From Folioceros fuciformis (taxonomy: Eukaryota; Anthocerotophyta; Anthocerotopsida; Anthocerotales): a DNA stretch of 64,000 nt. The notes below the pieces were generated by a model that did not search any database, was not told where the DNA came from, and worked only from the letters and a program-made list of their open reading frames with translations. Below are positions 10,044-24,723 of the stretch, one piece after another. Location: contig JBNGIO010006283.1 in NCBI GenBank assembly GCA_049999805.1, positions 1 to 64,000 of the forward strand. Direction: 5' to 3'. The position numbers were made by a program, and so were the translations under genes. The first letter of the stretch is position 1. Every line of letters begins with the position of its first letter.

Positions 10044-12168
10044 ATGAATGTCTTTTGCCCGTAAGATCCAAAACGAGTTTGATGGACCTACCAAAAGGTC
10101 TCGGGAAGGACTAGTGTGGCGGTGCTATCCATGGTTTGGGTCGAGGTATGCGAACCATTTTTGATCGAACCAGGGAAAGCCGCAATTTTATAGGAGATGA
10201 ATCCCTTGTTCAGTGACCTGTGTAACAGTATAACATTCGACTTGATAATCAATGGCACTGTTTTGGCGTATCCGACGAGGGCCACGTACAGCCGGATCCT
10301 CTCCCGTCTTGTGAGTCGTCCCGGGGTTACTCTGTCTGGCAGTCCTGTGGGATAAGTTTTGGCTTCTGTGTGGCTGGGAAGCCTGGGAAAAGTTCCTATT
10401 TCAGACAATGGGGCCTCGAAAATAGGTGAAAGGCGAAGGGCCTCCTCGGAAAGGACTGGGTTTCGGTAGTATGTTGAACGGGGACACACGACGTTACCGG
10501 ACAGCAAATTACAAGCTCCTTTGTTTACTGAAAGGTACACCATCGAATAACAAACTAGTGCAACCCAGCAAAGACCGTACTGCCCCTCCCCCAACCCACC
10601 CAAGCTTGCAATTCAGCAACCACGATGTCACGTATCCCTTGCTTCACAAGAGAAGATGCGCCCAGAACAGTGGGGGGCAATCTGGTACTCTGACATGAAG
10701 ACCAACTCTTGACCACGCAAGCAAGAAGCCATACACAATTCAGAACACAAAAGTGAGTCCGTAATCTCTACACCCGCTTCCACCATACCATACAACCCAA
10801 CCCACAATACTACACTTACATACCTACAAAGAAATCTGCCCTACAGGACGGCACTAATCCAGGCTGCTGCCAGCTTCTTCATCACAGAACTTGAGAAACG
10901 CTTGGAAATGATTCTCAACAGCGCCGGTGTAGTGCAAGCTGTGATTAGCCAAAAACAACCGGCACAAACCTAGGAAGGCCCTGCAATATCATGCAAAACT
11001 GGGCTACCCCCTGCAGACAGTGAAGGGCTTGCACCACACTCAAACATGTATTAGCTGCTAGTAACCCACCAGGCTCCTCCCGGCATCAGGGTACCCAACG
11101 CAATAGAACACGCACCACAACAGAACACAATCTTAAATACAAACCCCGTAGGTAAGACTCCCACTACCATGGGACTCAACAGGTACGGTTCCAGCCATTT
11201 GCACTGAAATTACATACATCCACTTATCCTGTGTCTATGTGCACGGTCATCAGTTCAAACATGGTATTCTACTTTGTGAGAGATGCATAGCCCTTGGCGT
11301 GGAAGTCACAACCTCTAGAATCAGACATCCATCATGCAAACAAATCCCATGATATGCACAAGCAGCGAAAATGGCGATAACAAACGACCAATATACACCC
11401 GTCATAACCAGCCCAGCCTTATGAAAACACACGTCGACATTGCGCATCTACCGACTCACATGCCAGACCAGGCACCGTTGTTGAGCGTTGCAAAAGCATG
11501 TCTTGAAGTGGGTGATCCAACGACTGTCCTAAACCAAGTCGAATGAAGGGCAAACAATCTCACGAACAGAAGGCAAACTCTCCCGCCAGAATGTTGTGAA
11601 GCATCCCAAGGACTGTGCTCATTCTAGAACTAGCCAGCACACCTATCCTGAGTGTCTCTCCATGGGCACCAGCACAAACGCTAAGCTGGAGGGCTGTGAT
11701 TGTCTGACGCATAAGGCGACAAGAACCAAGTAACCGCGCCCTTGACAGTAACGCCAATCCATGCGACCAGTAGCTAATTTCCAGGGCAGGGCCCTGCTGC
11801 AACTTGACCGGGAGACGACAGCAAGGTACAACGAAGACGGCCGCAACATGACACCTCAACTGACTCCAGACCCACACCAGGGCACATTGGGCACGTCGAC
11901 AACTCTGACCTCCAACATCAAAGTGCGACAAGGCACTCACTGGAACAGTGGCAGAAGGACAAAAATCAATCAAATGCTCTTAGAATGCAGGTAGCAAGAA
12001 GGAAATAAGCAACGCACGACATCTACAATGCAGCTTATGTGAATTACGATTTAAGAGATCACGTGCATCTGATAACTTGCAAGCAGACTGACCAGAACTT
12101 ATACAACTTCCAACATCTACCAACCAGATAAGTAGACAGGTCACAAAAATTACCTTGATGGCGCACAA
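10044..12168. other. intergenic, two converging 3' flanks
   Basis: Lies between the SEC11 stop and the stop of the zinc-finger gene, which converge. Long for a shared 3' region in this compact window, but no open frame on either strand resembles a known domain. Confidence 0.35.
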
Positions 12169-14513
12169 TCAACAGACCTGCTCAGATGGAGGAGGTGAGA
12201 TTGTGGAAGGCTTGAAATCTAACGGCTTCTCTGCTCCACAGTTTCTCCGGTTGCACTTTGTACGAAAGGGATAGTTCACATTTCCGCAGGCATCACAAGT
12301 CCAGCTTCCATCAGGTGGAGGCCCTTCTGCAAACAGACGAGAATCTTCATCAGCTTCAATGCAGGAAGTTGAGGCATGCAATGACCGCAAGTCGCACAAG
12401 ATAACTGCAACACTGCCACATTATAGCAAACGTGAACCACTCACGAGAAGTAGGAGGTCTTGTCGCTGGACCATTACCATAGCGCGAAGACTGCACATCA
12501 AAACTCTCACTCACTTAGCATCAATGTGGATGGCCTATGTCAGACTTTACTCAGGTCAAAAAAAAACAAAAATCGAAGTTAAAGGCAAAAAACTTACCGA
12601 CTCTGTAGGCTTTGGAGCCCCACATTTCCGCATATTGCAGGTTGTTCTGAAAGCAAAATTTGTGTTCCCACATTTCGGACAGACCCAATCTCCTTCTGAA
12701 TACCCATCCGGGGTAGAATGGTCTGGAGCGTGAGAGGTGCTCATTCAGGTCAGTAATCACAAACAGGTAGCTGGAAAAACTGAAAACTGGCAGAACCAGA
12801 GTGATGCATGAGCGCGTATTGGTACCTCCTCTCCGCTTTCGGTTACCATTTTCCTCCGGATACATGCTAGGACCTCTTGGGCCTGGCATCTGTGAAACGA
12901 CGCTTCTATGGATTAGGGTGCACATCAGTCCACTAAAAGAGAACTTAAAAAGCCCAGGTGACAAAAACATACTGGTGGACCACGCCCCATGCCTATGCCC
13001 ATAGCATATCCATCCATCATTGGGCCACCACCATAACCAGGACCTGCAGCACAATCCAAGTAACTCAGAGACGCAGTTCAACACAACCACGTGCCTAAGG
13101 AAGGAGCAAACAACACCACGCATCAAAGGAAGAAGGAAGTACCTCCACCCATGACAGACCCAGGAGGAGGATATGTTGATGCCATGGGCATAGGATTGTA
13201 AGAGGCAGCATTGTTGACACCTCCACCGTAGTCATAGGGCACCGCTGATGCTGGAGGGGGAATCGGCATAGGTGCGCCATAGTTTGAAGGCAATTGCAAA
13301 GGAAGTGGGGGAGGTGCTCCAGGTCCCCCCATGTACATAGGTGCAGGTGCCTGTTCGTAGACAGGTCCCAAGGGAACGAGACCCCTCTGTACACCAACAC
13401 GTCAGCTATGGACTCGGGCAGAAAAGAGCAGATAAGGGAAGCAGAAAAGAGCAGATAAGGGAAAGAGTGCCTTGAAGTAAGGCAGCGCTGCGTAGGGTTA
13501 TCATGTGTGCATATACCGGGGTAGCCTCGGTAGGCTTGGTTGCTCCGCACTTCCTCATATTGCATGTCGTGCGGAAAGCAAAATTAACATTGCCACACTG
13601 AGGGCAAGTCCAATCACCTTCCCCTCTTGCAGCTGGGCACCACAAAAGAGGATGTAAGTTGAAAGAAACATATATATCCCGTAACCGCATTGGTGAAATT
13701 CCAACCAGCAAAACCCATCCTTACCGCCATCTGTCCGAGCCCTCTTTGGTCCAGCAGGGCCCCGAAAATCCGTCTGCAAATGACCCGACAGTATGGTCAG
13801 ACACTTTATAACGATAACTTCCAAGCTCCAGATTCCAGCGGTTGGGCTCAACGATGCGGGTACACCACAAACATGGGCGCTGAAACAGCAAGCTAAAGAT
13901 TGGCAAGAACACTGTCGGATCATACGAAGAACATTTCCGCAATGAAAAGGAAAGGAGAAGACGGTCAGACAATGCTACCAAACCGCAGCACACAACTGAA
14001 CATCTCCACTGCAAGCCAGCAGACACCAGAACACGTCCCACAGCTTATTCAACCAACCTATCCTGAGAACCCTTATTCTGCGCTGATTTCCCCCCCATAG
14101 CCGAGATTGTGCAGGAAAGACATACAAGATGATAAGAACAAACATGATCTCAACCAAAGAAACCAGAAACAGCAGGCAAATGCAAGAAGTTGGTGACAAC
14201 CTGCAACATGTCCACTGAGTGCCAACTCGATTGAAAATTTCAAAAAAGTGATTGCAGTTCCGACACAAGATTCACTGGACAAGTTGCACCAGGAACCCTT
14301 CTTTGTCAGAGGACCCTGGACATGCAAGTTGCTAAACCAGTAAGCAGGCAAGGCGATAAAGACAAGAGGCAATTGGAGGTTGACGTCTGCTAATCCCAGC
14401 GGCCTCAGAACTAACTGCTCGCAAAACCGTGTCACTAGCTACTAACCATGATTACTTACACGTGCCAAAGTACCCTTCAGATACGAACCTGTTAGCACAG
14501 CGCTTGTTACCAT
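12169..14513 (-). CDS. RanBP2-type zinc-finger protein (three fingers, At1g67325 type)
   Basis: Nine exons: 14513-14460, 13773-13725, 13632-13517, 13386-13143, 13043-12973, 12889-12826, 12722-12598, 12490-12445 and 12326-12169, giving 308 residues with all phases closing. Three RanBP2/NZF fingers (Cys4) appear as 'DWTCPQCGNVNFAFRTTC', 'DWVCPKCGNTNFAFRTTC' and 'SWTCDACGNVNYPFRTKC', each followed by 'CGAxKP'. The N-terminal 'PKRARTDGG' and the Gly/Pro/Met-rich spacer ('MDGYAMGIGMGRGPP') match the Arabidopsis At1g67325 layout. Fingers of this type bind single-stranded RNA with GGU-like sequence, so a nuclear RNA-binding role is likely. The first exon is the least certain: I used an ATG at 14513 that splices in phase across a 686-bp intron. 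The 46-bp exon 8 was needed to keep frame. Confidence 0.87.
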
Positions 14514-15170
14514 GTCTTTCAGACAAACGATGAGATAGACCTTGAAACTGTATTCATGAAACTGTATTTAATATATATTTTATAATTGTTTTATTTTTAT
14601 GATATAGAATATTTTAGGGTATTTTAGATGTAGCTTTATTACATGTAATATTAGTATTAAAATATTATTATTTTTGCTACTTAATATTTTGATCCAAACG
14701 ATCATAAAAAAGCTTTTTTTATTAGGATTATTACATCATTATGGTTATAAGCTTTTTTATTATATTGTATTATATTTTTATATTATCATTGTTATTATTA
14801 TTATAAATCCCGAAAAAGGATATTATGCCATATTGTAAGATGAATTCATGTAGAATTATTTCAATTACTAAGGCCTTCAAGGTTACAAGAGCAGTGTGCA
14901 GCTGGTGTTACTGACCTAGTTGTAGATTTCCTTGAGATGGCAAGTCCATATTGTCTAGTAGATAGCCTTGCACTGTGCCATGCAATAGTCAAAAACAAGT
15001 GCAACTCTATACCTCAGCATTGCAGATGCAAGTTGTTTTGAAGGTTTGCCTTGCTATTTCCATTGTAGATTTCACAATGCGCATAGCCCTACAAAGTTTA
15101 GGGTGTGGATTCCCTTGATACATGCTTTTGTGGACCCCTTGAACATTGTGTAGCATATGACTAGATCCAA
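14514..15170. other. AT-rich intergenic DNA
   Basis: About 14560-14860 is strongly AT-rich with runs of TATTA and TTATTA, in contrast to its surroundings. No coding pattern. It separates the zinc-finger gene promoter from the minisatellite. Confidence 0.5.
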
Positions 15171-15715
15171 TGTAGTGTAAGAGCAGGATGGAGCTATTGG
15201 AAGTGTACCTGCAACCATGGATAGTGTAGTGTAGGAGTAGGATGGAGCCATTGCAGGTGTATCTGCAACCATGGAAAGCGTAGTGTAGGATGGAGCCATT
15301 GGAGGTGTGCCTTTGCAACCATGGATACTGTAGTGCAGGTGCGAAGCAAGATGGAGCCATTGGAGGTGTNNNNNNNNNNGGATACTGTAGTGCAGGTGCG
15401 AAGCAAGATGGAGCCATTGGAGGTGTACTTGCAACCATGGATAGTGTAGTGCATGTGCAGAATAGGATGGAGCCATCAGAGGTGTACTTGCAACCATGGA
15501 TAGTGTAGTGCAGGAGTAGAGGAGGATGGAGGCATTGGAGATGTACCTCTGCAACCATGGATACTATAGTATAGGTGTGGAGCAAGACTGTAATGTGGGT
15601 GTGCAGCAAGATGGAGCCATTGGAGGTGTACCTTTGCAACCATGGATAGTGTAGTGGAGGAGGAGCAGAGCAGGATGGAGCCATTGGAGATGTACCTCCA
15701 ACCATGGATGGAGGA
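15171..15715. repeat. minisatellite with assembly gap
   Basis: About nine imperfect units of roughly 45-70 bp share 'GCAACCATGGATAGTGTAG' and 'GATGGAGCCATTGGAGGTGT'. Ten Ns (15370-15379) sit inside the array. The 47 bases before the gap and the 47 after it are identical, so the true copy number is unknown. Reading frames crossing the array are repeat artefacts. Confidence 0.9.
15370..15379. other. assembly gap (10 N)
   Basis: Ten undetermined bases inside the minisatellite. A round number, so probably a placeholder. Confidence 0.98.
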
Positions 15716-16384
15716 AGAGGCCACTCCATGAGCATGAAGCAATATTTGCTTTCTTCAGTCTTTTTAGTAGTGTCCGTATTTTTTTTTGGGTGATGTTGCT
15801 CTCATATCCTTGCAATAAGGACCGTATGGTTCCATTCCCCTTCCTTTTTATAGTCTACGATGTTGCAACACAATCTTGCCTCGAGGAAGATGAATTTGGC
15901 TAGCCAAGAATCTTGCTTTGAGGGGGAGCGGACTTGATTTGCCTAAAGTTGAAGGAGGTAACGGCTAGCATGATGACTTAGAGGTGATAGCAAGGGTGTG
16001 CGGAAAAAATGGTTGTGAAATTTTGGGATACTTAGTTTGGTAATGCACTTTTGCTAAGAGGGTGTTCCACTCACAAAGCTCATAATGTTCATGTCCACTT
16101 TAACAGATGATTGAAAATTAACACGATCTCCCATGAGTTTAGGGTTGAGGTCCCAAAGTTCTGGACTGCACGGTCTCGGACGACAGTACAATTCGGCGAA
16201 CGGGATGACGAATTACCGTGGTAGAACTAAACTAAAACCAGGACACACGACGTATGGATAAACCAGTCAGCCAATGCAAGATAAATGGAAGCACTTGACA
16301 CGATTTTGTTTCCTCTCACAGGCAGCTGCAGCTGCGTCTGCTTCTGCCCATGCTGACAGTGAGGTGAGCAGGCAGGAGCAAGGA
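15716..16384. other. 5' flank of ALAD gene
   Basis: No supported coding sequence. The right part is the presumed promoter and leader of the ALAD gene. Position 16274 begins an open frame continuous with the ALAD first exon, but the family start is better placed at 16385. Confidence 0.35.
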
Positions 16385-18557
<2,173 letters not shown>

Positions 18558-18829
18558 ATTTGATAGAGATGATACATGTACATGTAACACATGTCCTTGC
18601 AATACATCCTAAAGTTTTGTAAACGACAGTTATGTACATCGTGACAGAAGATAAGCAAAGCTGCCGCCTGTATCTTACTGATCACCTGCGCTTGCAATAA
18701 ACGTAAAATGGTTGCCACTTAACACTACCGTCCTCCCATGTATCCTCTTAAAGTGGTCTGATATGGCACCTGCATCGAAAATTACGAACCACTATGAGGA
18801 CCAGAAAATGCACCACAATTCCGGTACGT

Positions 18830-19903
18830 TTAGTGAAGAGAAAGGATGGCTATGTGCGCTGGAACGCACCCAAGTAAGCCATGGCCTAACCATCTTCTCG
18901 GGGTTACGGAAAGATGGACCAGATTCCCACGCCTCAACACCACCACCGCTACTGCTCGGCCTTCGTTGATTTGACCTTCTCGCCCGAGTCTCGGCAAGAG
19001 GTTGTCACCTCCCTGCACGCTCCCGAAGCGAACAAGCTGGTCTCCCACCACCAGGCCGTCTACCGCTGCAGGTGAACCGTCGGTTACCTCATCAAAGAAC
19101 GCAAACGGTTGTCTGTTGCTACTATCCTCATCCATGGGAGCTGGGCCTGCATTCTGAAGCCCGGCTGATAGCTGTAGCGGTTGGGCAGGTCGAGCGGCTG
19201 TAGACCTGTGTGGTGCTGCGTCTGCCCCCTCAGCTGAAAACCCAAACAATGAGCAAAGAGTCCAGGTGAATGGACAATTTTCGGTAACCCCATTCCCAAA
19301 CACTAAGTTTGCTGAGCGTCCCGAACATTTCACCTGATCGCTTCGGAGGCGTCGTCGACTTGTCATTGCTGACGCCAGCTGAATGCAGCTCCTGCAGCTT
19401 TTCCTCGATCTTTGCTGTGAGCCCTTGGTGATCAGTCCGCAACACTACACCATCGGGCACTAAGTCAAGAGTGGAGAGCGTCGCCCATCTTCCCAACCCT
19501 ACTAGCCTGCAGCAAACCCCCCTCCCCCCCGCGCACCCTAAAAAGAACCAGCCAATATTGCACCCTCCCGCCCCTGCAGGAAGCGGGGAGACAGGCATCA
19601 ACAACCTGCTAGACGATGCCGCTCTGCCCTAACTTTGGGAATGTCGATGTCAGCTCTCGGAAAGCCCTAGCAAGCATTGCAATCCAGGCATCGTCAGGAC
19701 TACGCTAGTTCCCAAAATGAAGTCCACGAAAGGCACGGGCTGGTAAGCAAAATCATCACCTCGCTATCGACAAGGTTGCCAGAAAGGCCAGCGCCGTTAG
19801 GGCCAGTCAGGCGGTCTATGATGCCCTGCATCTCGGCTTCCACAGCAGCGCGCTTGTCCATGAGCGCCAGAGTCTCCATCTTGGAAGTAGTAGTGAGCAC
19901 CAT
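18830..19903 (-). CDS. PSMD9: 26S proteasome assembly chaperone PSMD9/Nas2 (PDZ)
   Basis: Four exons: 19903-19760, 19666-19606, 19444-19334 and 19233-18830, giving 243 residues. The N-terminal helical domain reads 'LMDKRAAVEAEMQGIIDRL', then 'GLSGNLVDSEGFPRADIDIP', nearly the plant PSMD9 consensus. The C-terminal PDZ domain contains 'FAFFDEVTDGSPAAVDGL', 'VVGDQLVRFG' and 'VVLRRGNLVHLSVTPRRW'. Nas2/p27 holds the Rpt4-Rpt5 ATPase pair during assembly of the proteasome base. The start at 19903 aligns residue by residue with the 'MVxT' beginning of other plant members; an upstream in-frame ATG at 19921 would add six residues. Tail-to-tail with ALAD, 272 bp between stops. Confidence 0.94.
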
Positions 19904-20185
19904 GCTCGTCCGATCAGGCACGAGACAGGCCCTTCACGTTCGATCAATTCCTTATGCCGACGTCGTCGGTCAGGAGGTTGGAGGAGGAAAGCGTGGTGGT
20001 GGCGAGATGGGACCTACTATGAAAATCCAATTACCCCCAAAACCGAAGCTGTATGACATGCCATCACAGCACACTACGTCAAGGACGTACTGTGCTCCAA
20101 TCCAAGTCGAAGGCTCTAGAAAACGCCCCGTCACGTGTGGTGGAACCCTAAGGAATACGAGAGGGAAGGCAAGGCAAGGCTGCCA

Positions 20186-21322
20186 TCATCCCATCGCCGC
20201 TTTCAAGGCATCTCCTGCCCCTTGGAAGAAGAGCCAGGAGAAGACGAAATCGGCGATGAAGATGCAGACCAAGGAGATGACAACGGCCGAGGTGGTGGAC
20301 TCTCCCACGCCCTTGGCGCCCCCGGACGTAGTGACCCCCCAGGCACAGCTGATGACGGAGATGATGGCACCGAAGGCAGAGGACTTGATCATGGTGCTGA
20401 TGAGGTCCCAGGGCTGCAGAGCCCGGGCGGCGGAGTCGAGGATGATGTTGGAGCTGACGTGGTAGACGCCGTCGGCGAGCAGGACGCTGGCCGCCATGGC
20501 GACAGTGAAGCAGATGATGGTGAGGATGGGCAGGGCGATGCTGCAGGCGATGACGCGGGGCGTGATGAGGTAGTCGACGGGGTCCGTTCTAAGCACCCGC
20601 AGCGTGTCCGTCTGCTCCGAGACCTGCATGGTGCCCAGCTCGGCTGCGAACGCGCTCCCGACCCTGCCGCACAGGATGATGGCCGTCACCACGGGGGAGA
20701 GCTCCCGGCCGAGGGCCAAGGCCAGGACCCCGCCCACAGATCTGGTGAGCCCCAGGCGGGCGAATTCGCGCACAAACTGGATGGTGAAAACCATGCCCAC
20801 GAAGGAGGCGGTGAGCAGGCTCACGCCCAGGGATCCCGGGCCGACCAGGGCCAACTGCTGGAGCGTGTTGCGCGCGTGCACTCGGCCTCGCAGGATCCGG
20901 AGCAGCACCTGGCCGGCGATGACGAAGGCCGCCATGGAGCGCCACAGGTAGCGGGGGAGCTGCCACACTCTTGCCGCGCCTCCTCCTTGGGGCTCTGGGT
21001 CCTCCTCCTGGGCCGGAGCTGATGCCAAGCCGGGCGTGGGAGCTCCATCGTCGCTCGCATTCACTGCAACTGTGCTGGCCAAGGCGAGGCAGGGCCACCT
21101 GCTGCCGCTTCTCCGCTGCTTGCCCTTGCCGTAGCGGCTGCCCTCATCTCCGATGCTCAAATTGCTAAAGCTCACGTTGGGACAGGGAAGGAGAAGATGG
21201 CGCCTGCTACGCCTCGGACTAAACTGGTAAAGCGCAATTCGAGCGCCGCCGCAGCCGCCGCCTACACGCAGCTCGCCTGCAGATTGCCTGCCAAGCGCTC
21301 GGAAGGAGGACACAGCAGCCAT
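20186..21322 (-). CDS. TGD1: TGD1 plastid lipid-transport permease (MlaE family)
   Basis: Intronless, 378 residues. TGD1 is the permease of the TGD1-2-3 ABC transporter in the chloroplast inner envelope, which imports ER-derived lipid precursors. Residues 1-95 form a transit peptide. The MlaE/YrbE permease fold follows, with membrane segments such as 'SLLTASFVGMVFTIQF', 'ALALGRELSPVVTAIILCGR', 'ALPILTIICFTVAMAAS' and 'AVVISLVCIFIADFVFSW'. The conserved 'GRVGSAFAAELGTM' plus 'EQTDTLRVLRTDPVDYL' is diagnostic of this family. The in-frame codon three residues upstream is TTG, so ATG 21322 is the start. GC content is higher than in neighbouring genes, which makes long shadow frames on both strands. 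Confidence 0.96.
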   Translation of the reverse strand: MAAVSSFRALGRQSAGELRVGGGCGGARIALYQFSPRRSRRHLLLPCPNVSFSNLSIGDEGSRYGKGKQRRSGSRWPCLALASTVAVNASDDGAPTPGLASAPAQEEDPEPQGGGAARVWQLPRYLWRSMAAFVIAGQVLLRILRGRVHARNTLQQLALVGPGSLGVSLLTASFVGMVFTIQFVREFARLGLTRSVGGVLALALGRELSPVVTAIILCGRVGSAFAAELGTMQVSEQTDTLRVLRTDPVDYLITPRVIACSIALPILTIICFTVAMAASVLLADGVYHVSSNIILDSAARALQPWDLISTMIKSSAFGAIISVISCAWGVTTSGGAKGVGESTTSAVVISLVCIFIADFVFSWLFFQGAGDALKAAMG

Positions 21323-24300
21323 GCCCGCCAACCTTGATCGCTTTCATTTGTTGCGATTCTCATTTCGCTTCTCAGTCCGTGGTATAGTTTCAGACCCGTT
21401 AAAACGGCCAGCATTTGGTGCTTGGTACGCCACAATGGAGCACAAATTTACAGATTTCAGCCGTCAGTCCTTTTCATTTCACCATCTCAACTCAAGTTGT
21501 CAGGGTTGCATTTCATGTCCGCAATTTTTGTGCACATTGTCCCAATTGGAGTCTCAGGAGATTAACGCCAGTTTCCACTTGACAGACGGTGGATAGCCAT
21601 TTTCCAACATACTCACGATGAAACGTGGTCCATTTTCAGAGTGAAGGGAGAAATGGAATATCTTGGTGCATATGGAACGTTCCATTTCCAAATCAGCAGG
21701 AGTTGAACCTGCCACAATTTGTGTGATCCCGGATTGATTTGCTCAACGATAACAGTTATATTTCAAACACCCTCGTCGCGCGTACAATCTGGGTGACAGA
21801 TTGCGATGAAGCGCATACGTAGCACAACTCTCTTGTGATGCACCATTTCTCATGTTCTACAATCGTCCGCAGATTCAGGCATTTCATTTTCTACGAGTAC
21901 TTCTATATTTCTCCAACCATCTCTTTCACCCGTGAGCAGAGCAAGCAGAACACAGTTTCCATCCTCCGCACGCAAACCCCGCAGATACAGGTTTAGAAAA
22001 TTACCTCTTCACAGGCGAATTCCCGATGGAACAACCAAATTGCCATCAATCTCCCCTTCCACACAGCTGAGGGAATCCAGCTAAGTAATCCATGCAGTAG
22101 CATGGCCGAGGCAGCCACAACTGACTCAGTTTGAGTCTCAGCGAACAAATCCATGTCAATGATGCATCCAGTAGCATAGGAAGGACAGTAATGAACCACC
22201 TTCCCTCAGAGCCAAATCTTCTCAAGAGGGAATTGTCCAATAATAACCGCAAACGCTTCCACGGCACCATACTCCACTAAGCACCAGACCGATCTTGTCA
22301 TGTATCTCAATAACCATCCGCAACAGCATTCTTCCTCTTTCAAAACCGAGGCATTCAGCAGCACTACTTTTCGCAACAATCTGGACGCGCAAAAGTATGC
22401 TACGGTAAACCCCAACTCCGATCTGCGAAAACACGCAAAAGACCTTTTGACTTGAAAGTCCCATAATCCGGCAGGTTGAGCCATACAGTATTGTAAACAC
22501 TGATCCATAACCTGTAAAAATATTGCGATGGGAGGTAAAGAACTCCCATGAGGAGTCACAGCATGAATGAACACTGTCGCCAAGTGGCCAACCCGCATAC
22601 CATATCACAACTCTTGCATCTGCTGCAACTATGCCTCGTCCAAGCCGACGATATGTCGCCACACTGTTAGGCAAATTCCGATACCCCTGCCCTACACTGC
22701 ATCGATTCGATACGCTCGGAGGGGTTAGTGAAATTCAAACAACACCTGCGAAGAGAGGCGCACACAAATTATCAGACGAAGGAAACGCACACTCAAGCGG
22801 CGACAGCACTGAAAGCGTGAACTAGTCTCACCTTCGTATCTTCACTCCAGTCGCCATCTCCACCCGGCAGGTCTAATACCTTCAGTCGATCTACAACTAG
22901 ACCACTACTATGCAGCCTCTACGGAGAATGGCTAGAGTTCAGTCTAACTACACTCGGACCACTAGTATGCATCTTTACAAGAACTAAAGTTATTACCACT
23001 TCGAGGGTGGCATATAGATGAAATAAATAAAAAATAAAATAAATATAGAGACAGGTAGACGGGAATGCAAAGGGCGTTATATGAATGACGAGTCCAGAAG
23101 CGAGACAGGAGGCAAGATCTGCATGCGACGAATCACTCCACAGTCCTGGGGGTGGGGTGGGGAGGCGTAGAATGAGAAATGACCTTTCCGAAACATCTGA
23201 ACCTAGGACGACTGGAGAATATCACGAGATCAGCTTTGCAGTCGATTTGCCCTGGCCTTTGTGTCGCAAGCCAATACCAAGCTTCGGTTAGGGCATGGAA
23301 CGTTCCAGCAGCTCTGTATGCAACGACAACTGCGCCATCCACTCCACTCCGAAAAATGGCACCACCTGACACAGACGACACCCAGACACCCGCACCAAGG
23401 AGGGGGAAATTACCCCTCCACACACACAAACCCCTTTCTTTTATTCACGATAGGATCCGCCCCGTAAGCGCACCCATAAGGGCAGGATCCACAACAATCA
23501 ACAAGCCAGGCACTATTCCCTTTCACCATGGCTTGCTGATTTGAACATGAAAACAGGTTACATCTACACAACAAATAAACAAAGGAACCTGATCTACCAA
23601 ACAATCATGCACAGGGTTAAGAAAAAAAGTAAAAAAACCTGACGCTCCTAGAATCTAAAGGCTACTGCAACTTGAAAATTGATGAAAACTCACAGCGATC
23701 CTAGACATGCAGTAGGCACATAAATACTCTTCTGGGAAAGAACCAGGGGGCCGGATCTGAAGACCGTCGCGCCATTCTCGCCGCCGAAACACCACGAAAG
23801 CTTGTTCACACAGCTTCACAAAAGGCCCGAAGCCGGAGATTTCATCTTCTGCAGCGGCCACCGCAAGCATGTCACCCTTGACGCCACCATAGGGCCGGAT
23901 GGATCAGATCTGCCTCCGTAGTAGCCGCAGCACAGGCCGCATGCATCCACACGCAGTTCTCAGAAGCCCGATCTCTCCAACTCCAAGAACGCCTGGAAAA
24001 TAACTGCCGCTCCCGCATGCAGACAAGAAGGCGGCAGCCGCCCTTGCCGTGAGACGCAAGGAGCGGCCGCCCGGCATGGCTCCGCCCCGGCTCTCAACCG
24101 GGAACCTCGTCGGAAGAGAACCCTCGGCGCTGAAACCCTGGCCGCCACCGCCATAGCTCCCGCTCCCACCTACCTTGTCCATCTACCCTCACGGCACCTT
24201 AAAAAGACCGCGTGAGCGGGTTCCAGGTGGGAGACGCGTGTAAGTGCCGAAGAAGCATCTGGACGAGGACGTCACGCCACCGACAGCTAGCGTACCCTAG

Positions 24301-24480
24301 CCCACCACGCGTCCCCAGCTGTACTACTCGCAAATGGTTTTGAACCACTCCGGGTGGCAGGCCCCACATATATACACACCTATTGCCCGCGTACCGTGGC
24401 GCACTGGGTTTCCGACGTAAGTAAGTAACTAAGTAAGAATAAAGTCCTACAACTGCCCAGATATTAACTGCCACATAACA
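21323..24480. other. long gene-poor stretch
   Basis: About 3 kb with no reading frame on either strand that carries a domain I recognise. Minus-strand frames near 23960-24182 begin with Ala/Arg-rich or Gly-rich sequence that could be a first exon or transit peptide, but I could find no partner exon. A non-coding or lineage-specific transcript is possible. Confidence 0.4.
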
Positions 24481-24723
24481 AATTGAGATAAGTACTTTCC
24501 TAAACAGACAGACAATGAGATCCGTGAATTACTACTTTAAACTCCGTTTGGGAAACTTTGTTATACGGAATATTCTTTTATACCATATAGATCAGACCAT
24601 GGTTTGTCTGGAACTCCTCGTTTCACATTTCAAATTGCTTACGTTTCCTATTCTATTTAATTTTTTTTAGGTCATATATAATATTAATCAAAATAAAATG
24701 GTGTAAGCTTTCCAGTAATCTGT
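24481..24723. other. AT-rich intergenic DNA
   Basis: AT-rich stretch before the direct repeats, without coding pattern. Confidence 0.4.

Noticed and set aside
10088-10603. 171-codon minus-strand frame after SEC11
   Set aside because: Lies antisense to the presumed SEC11 3' region, no recognisable motif, no convincing splice partners.
15007-15742. Long minus-strand frames rich in 'HGCRYTSNGSIL'
   Set aside because: They are translations of the minisatellite, cross the N gap, and are open in several frames at once.
20135-21022. 295-codon plus-strand frame over TGD1
   Set aside because: Shadow frame antisense to a clear GC-rich TGD1 gene; Gly/Asp/Glu-rich composition is the complement of its codons.
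23904-24182. Gly-rich or transit-peptide-like minus-strand frames
   Set aside because: Could be a first exon, but no downstream exon with a matching phase and domain was found, so no gene is called.
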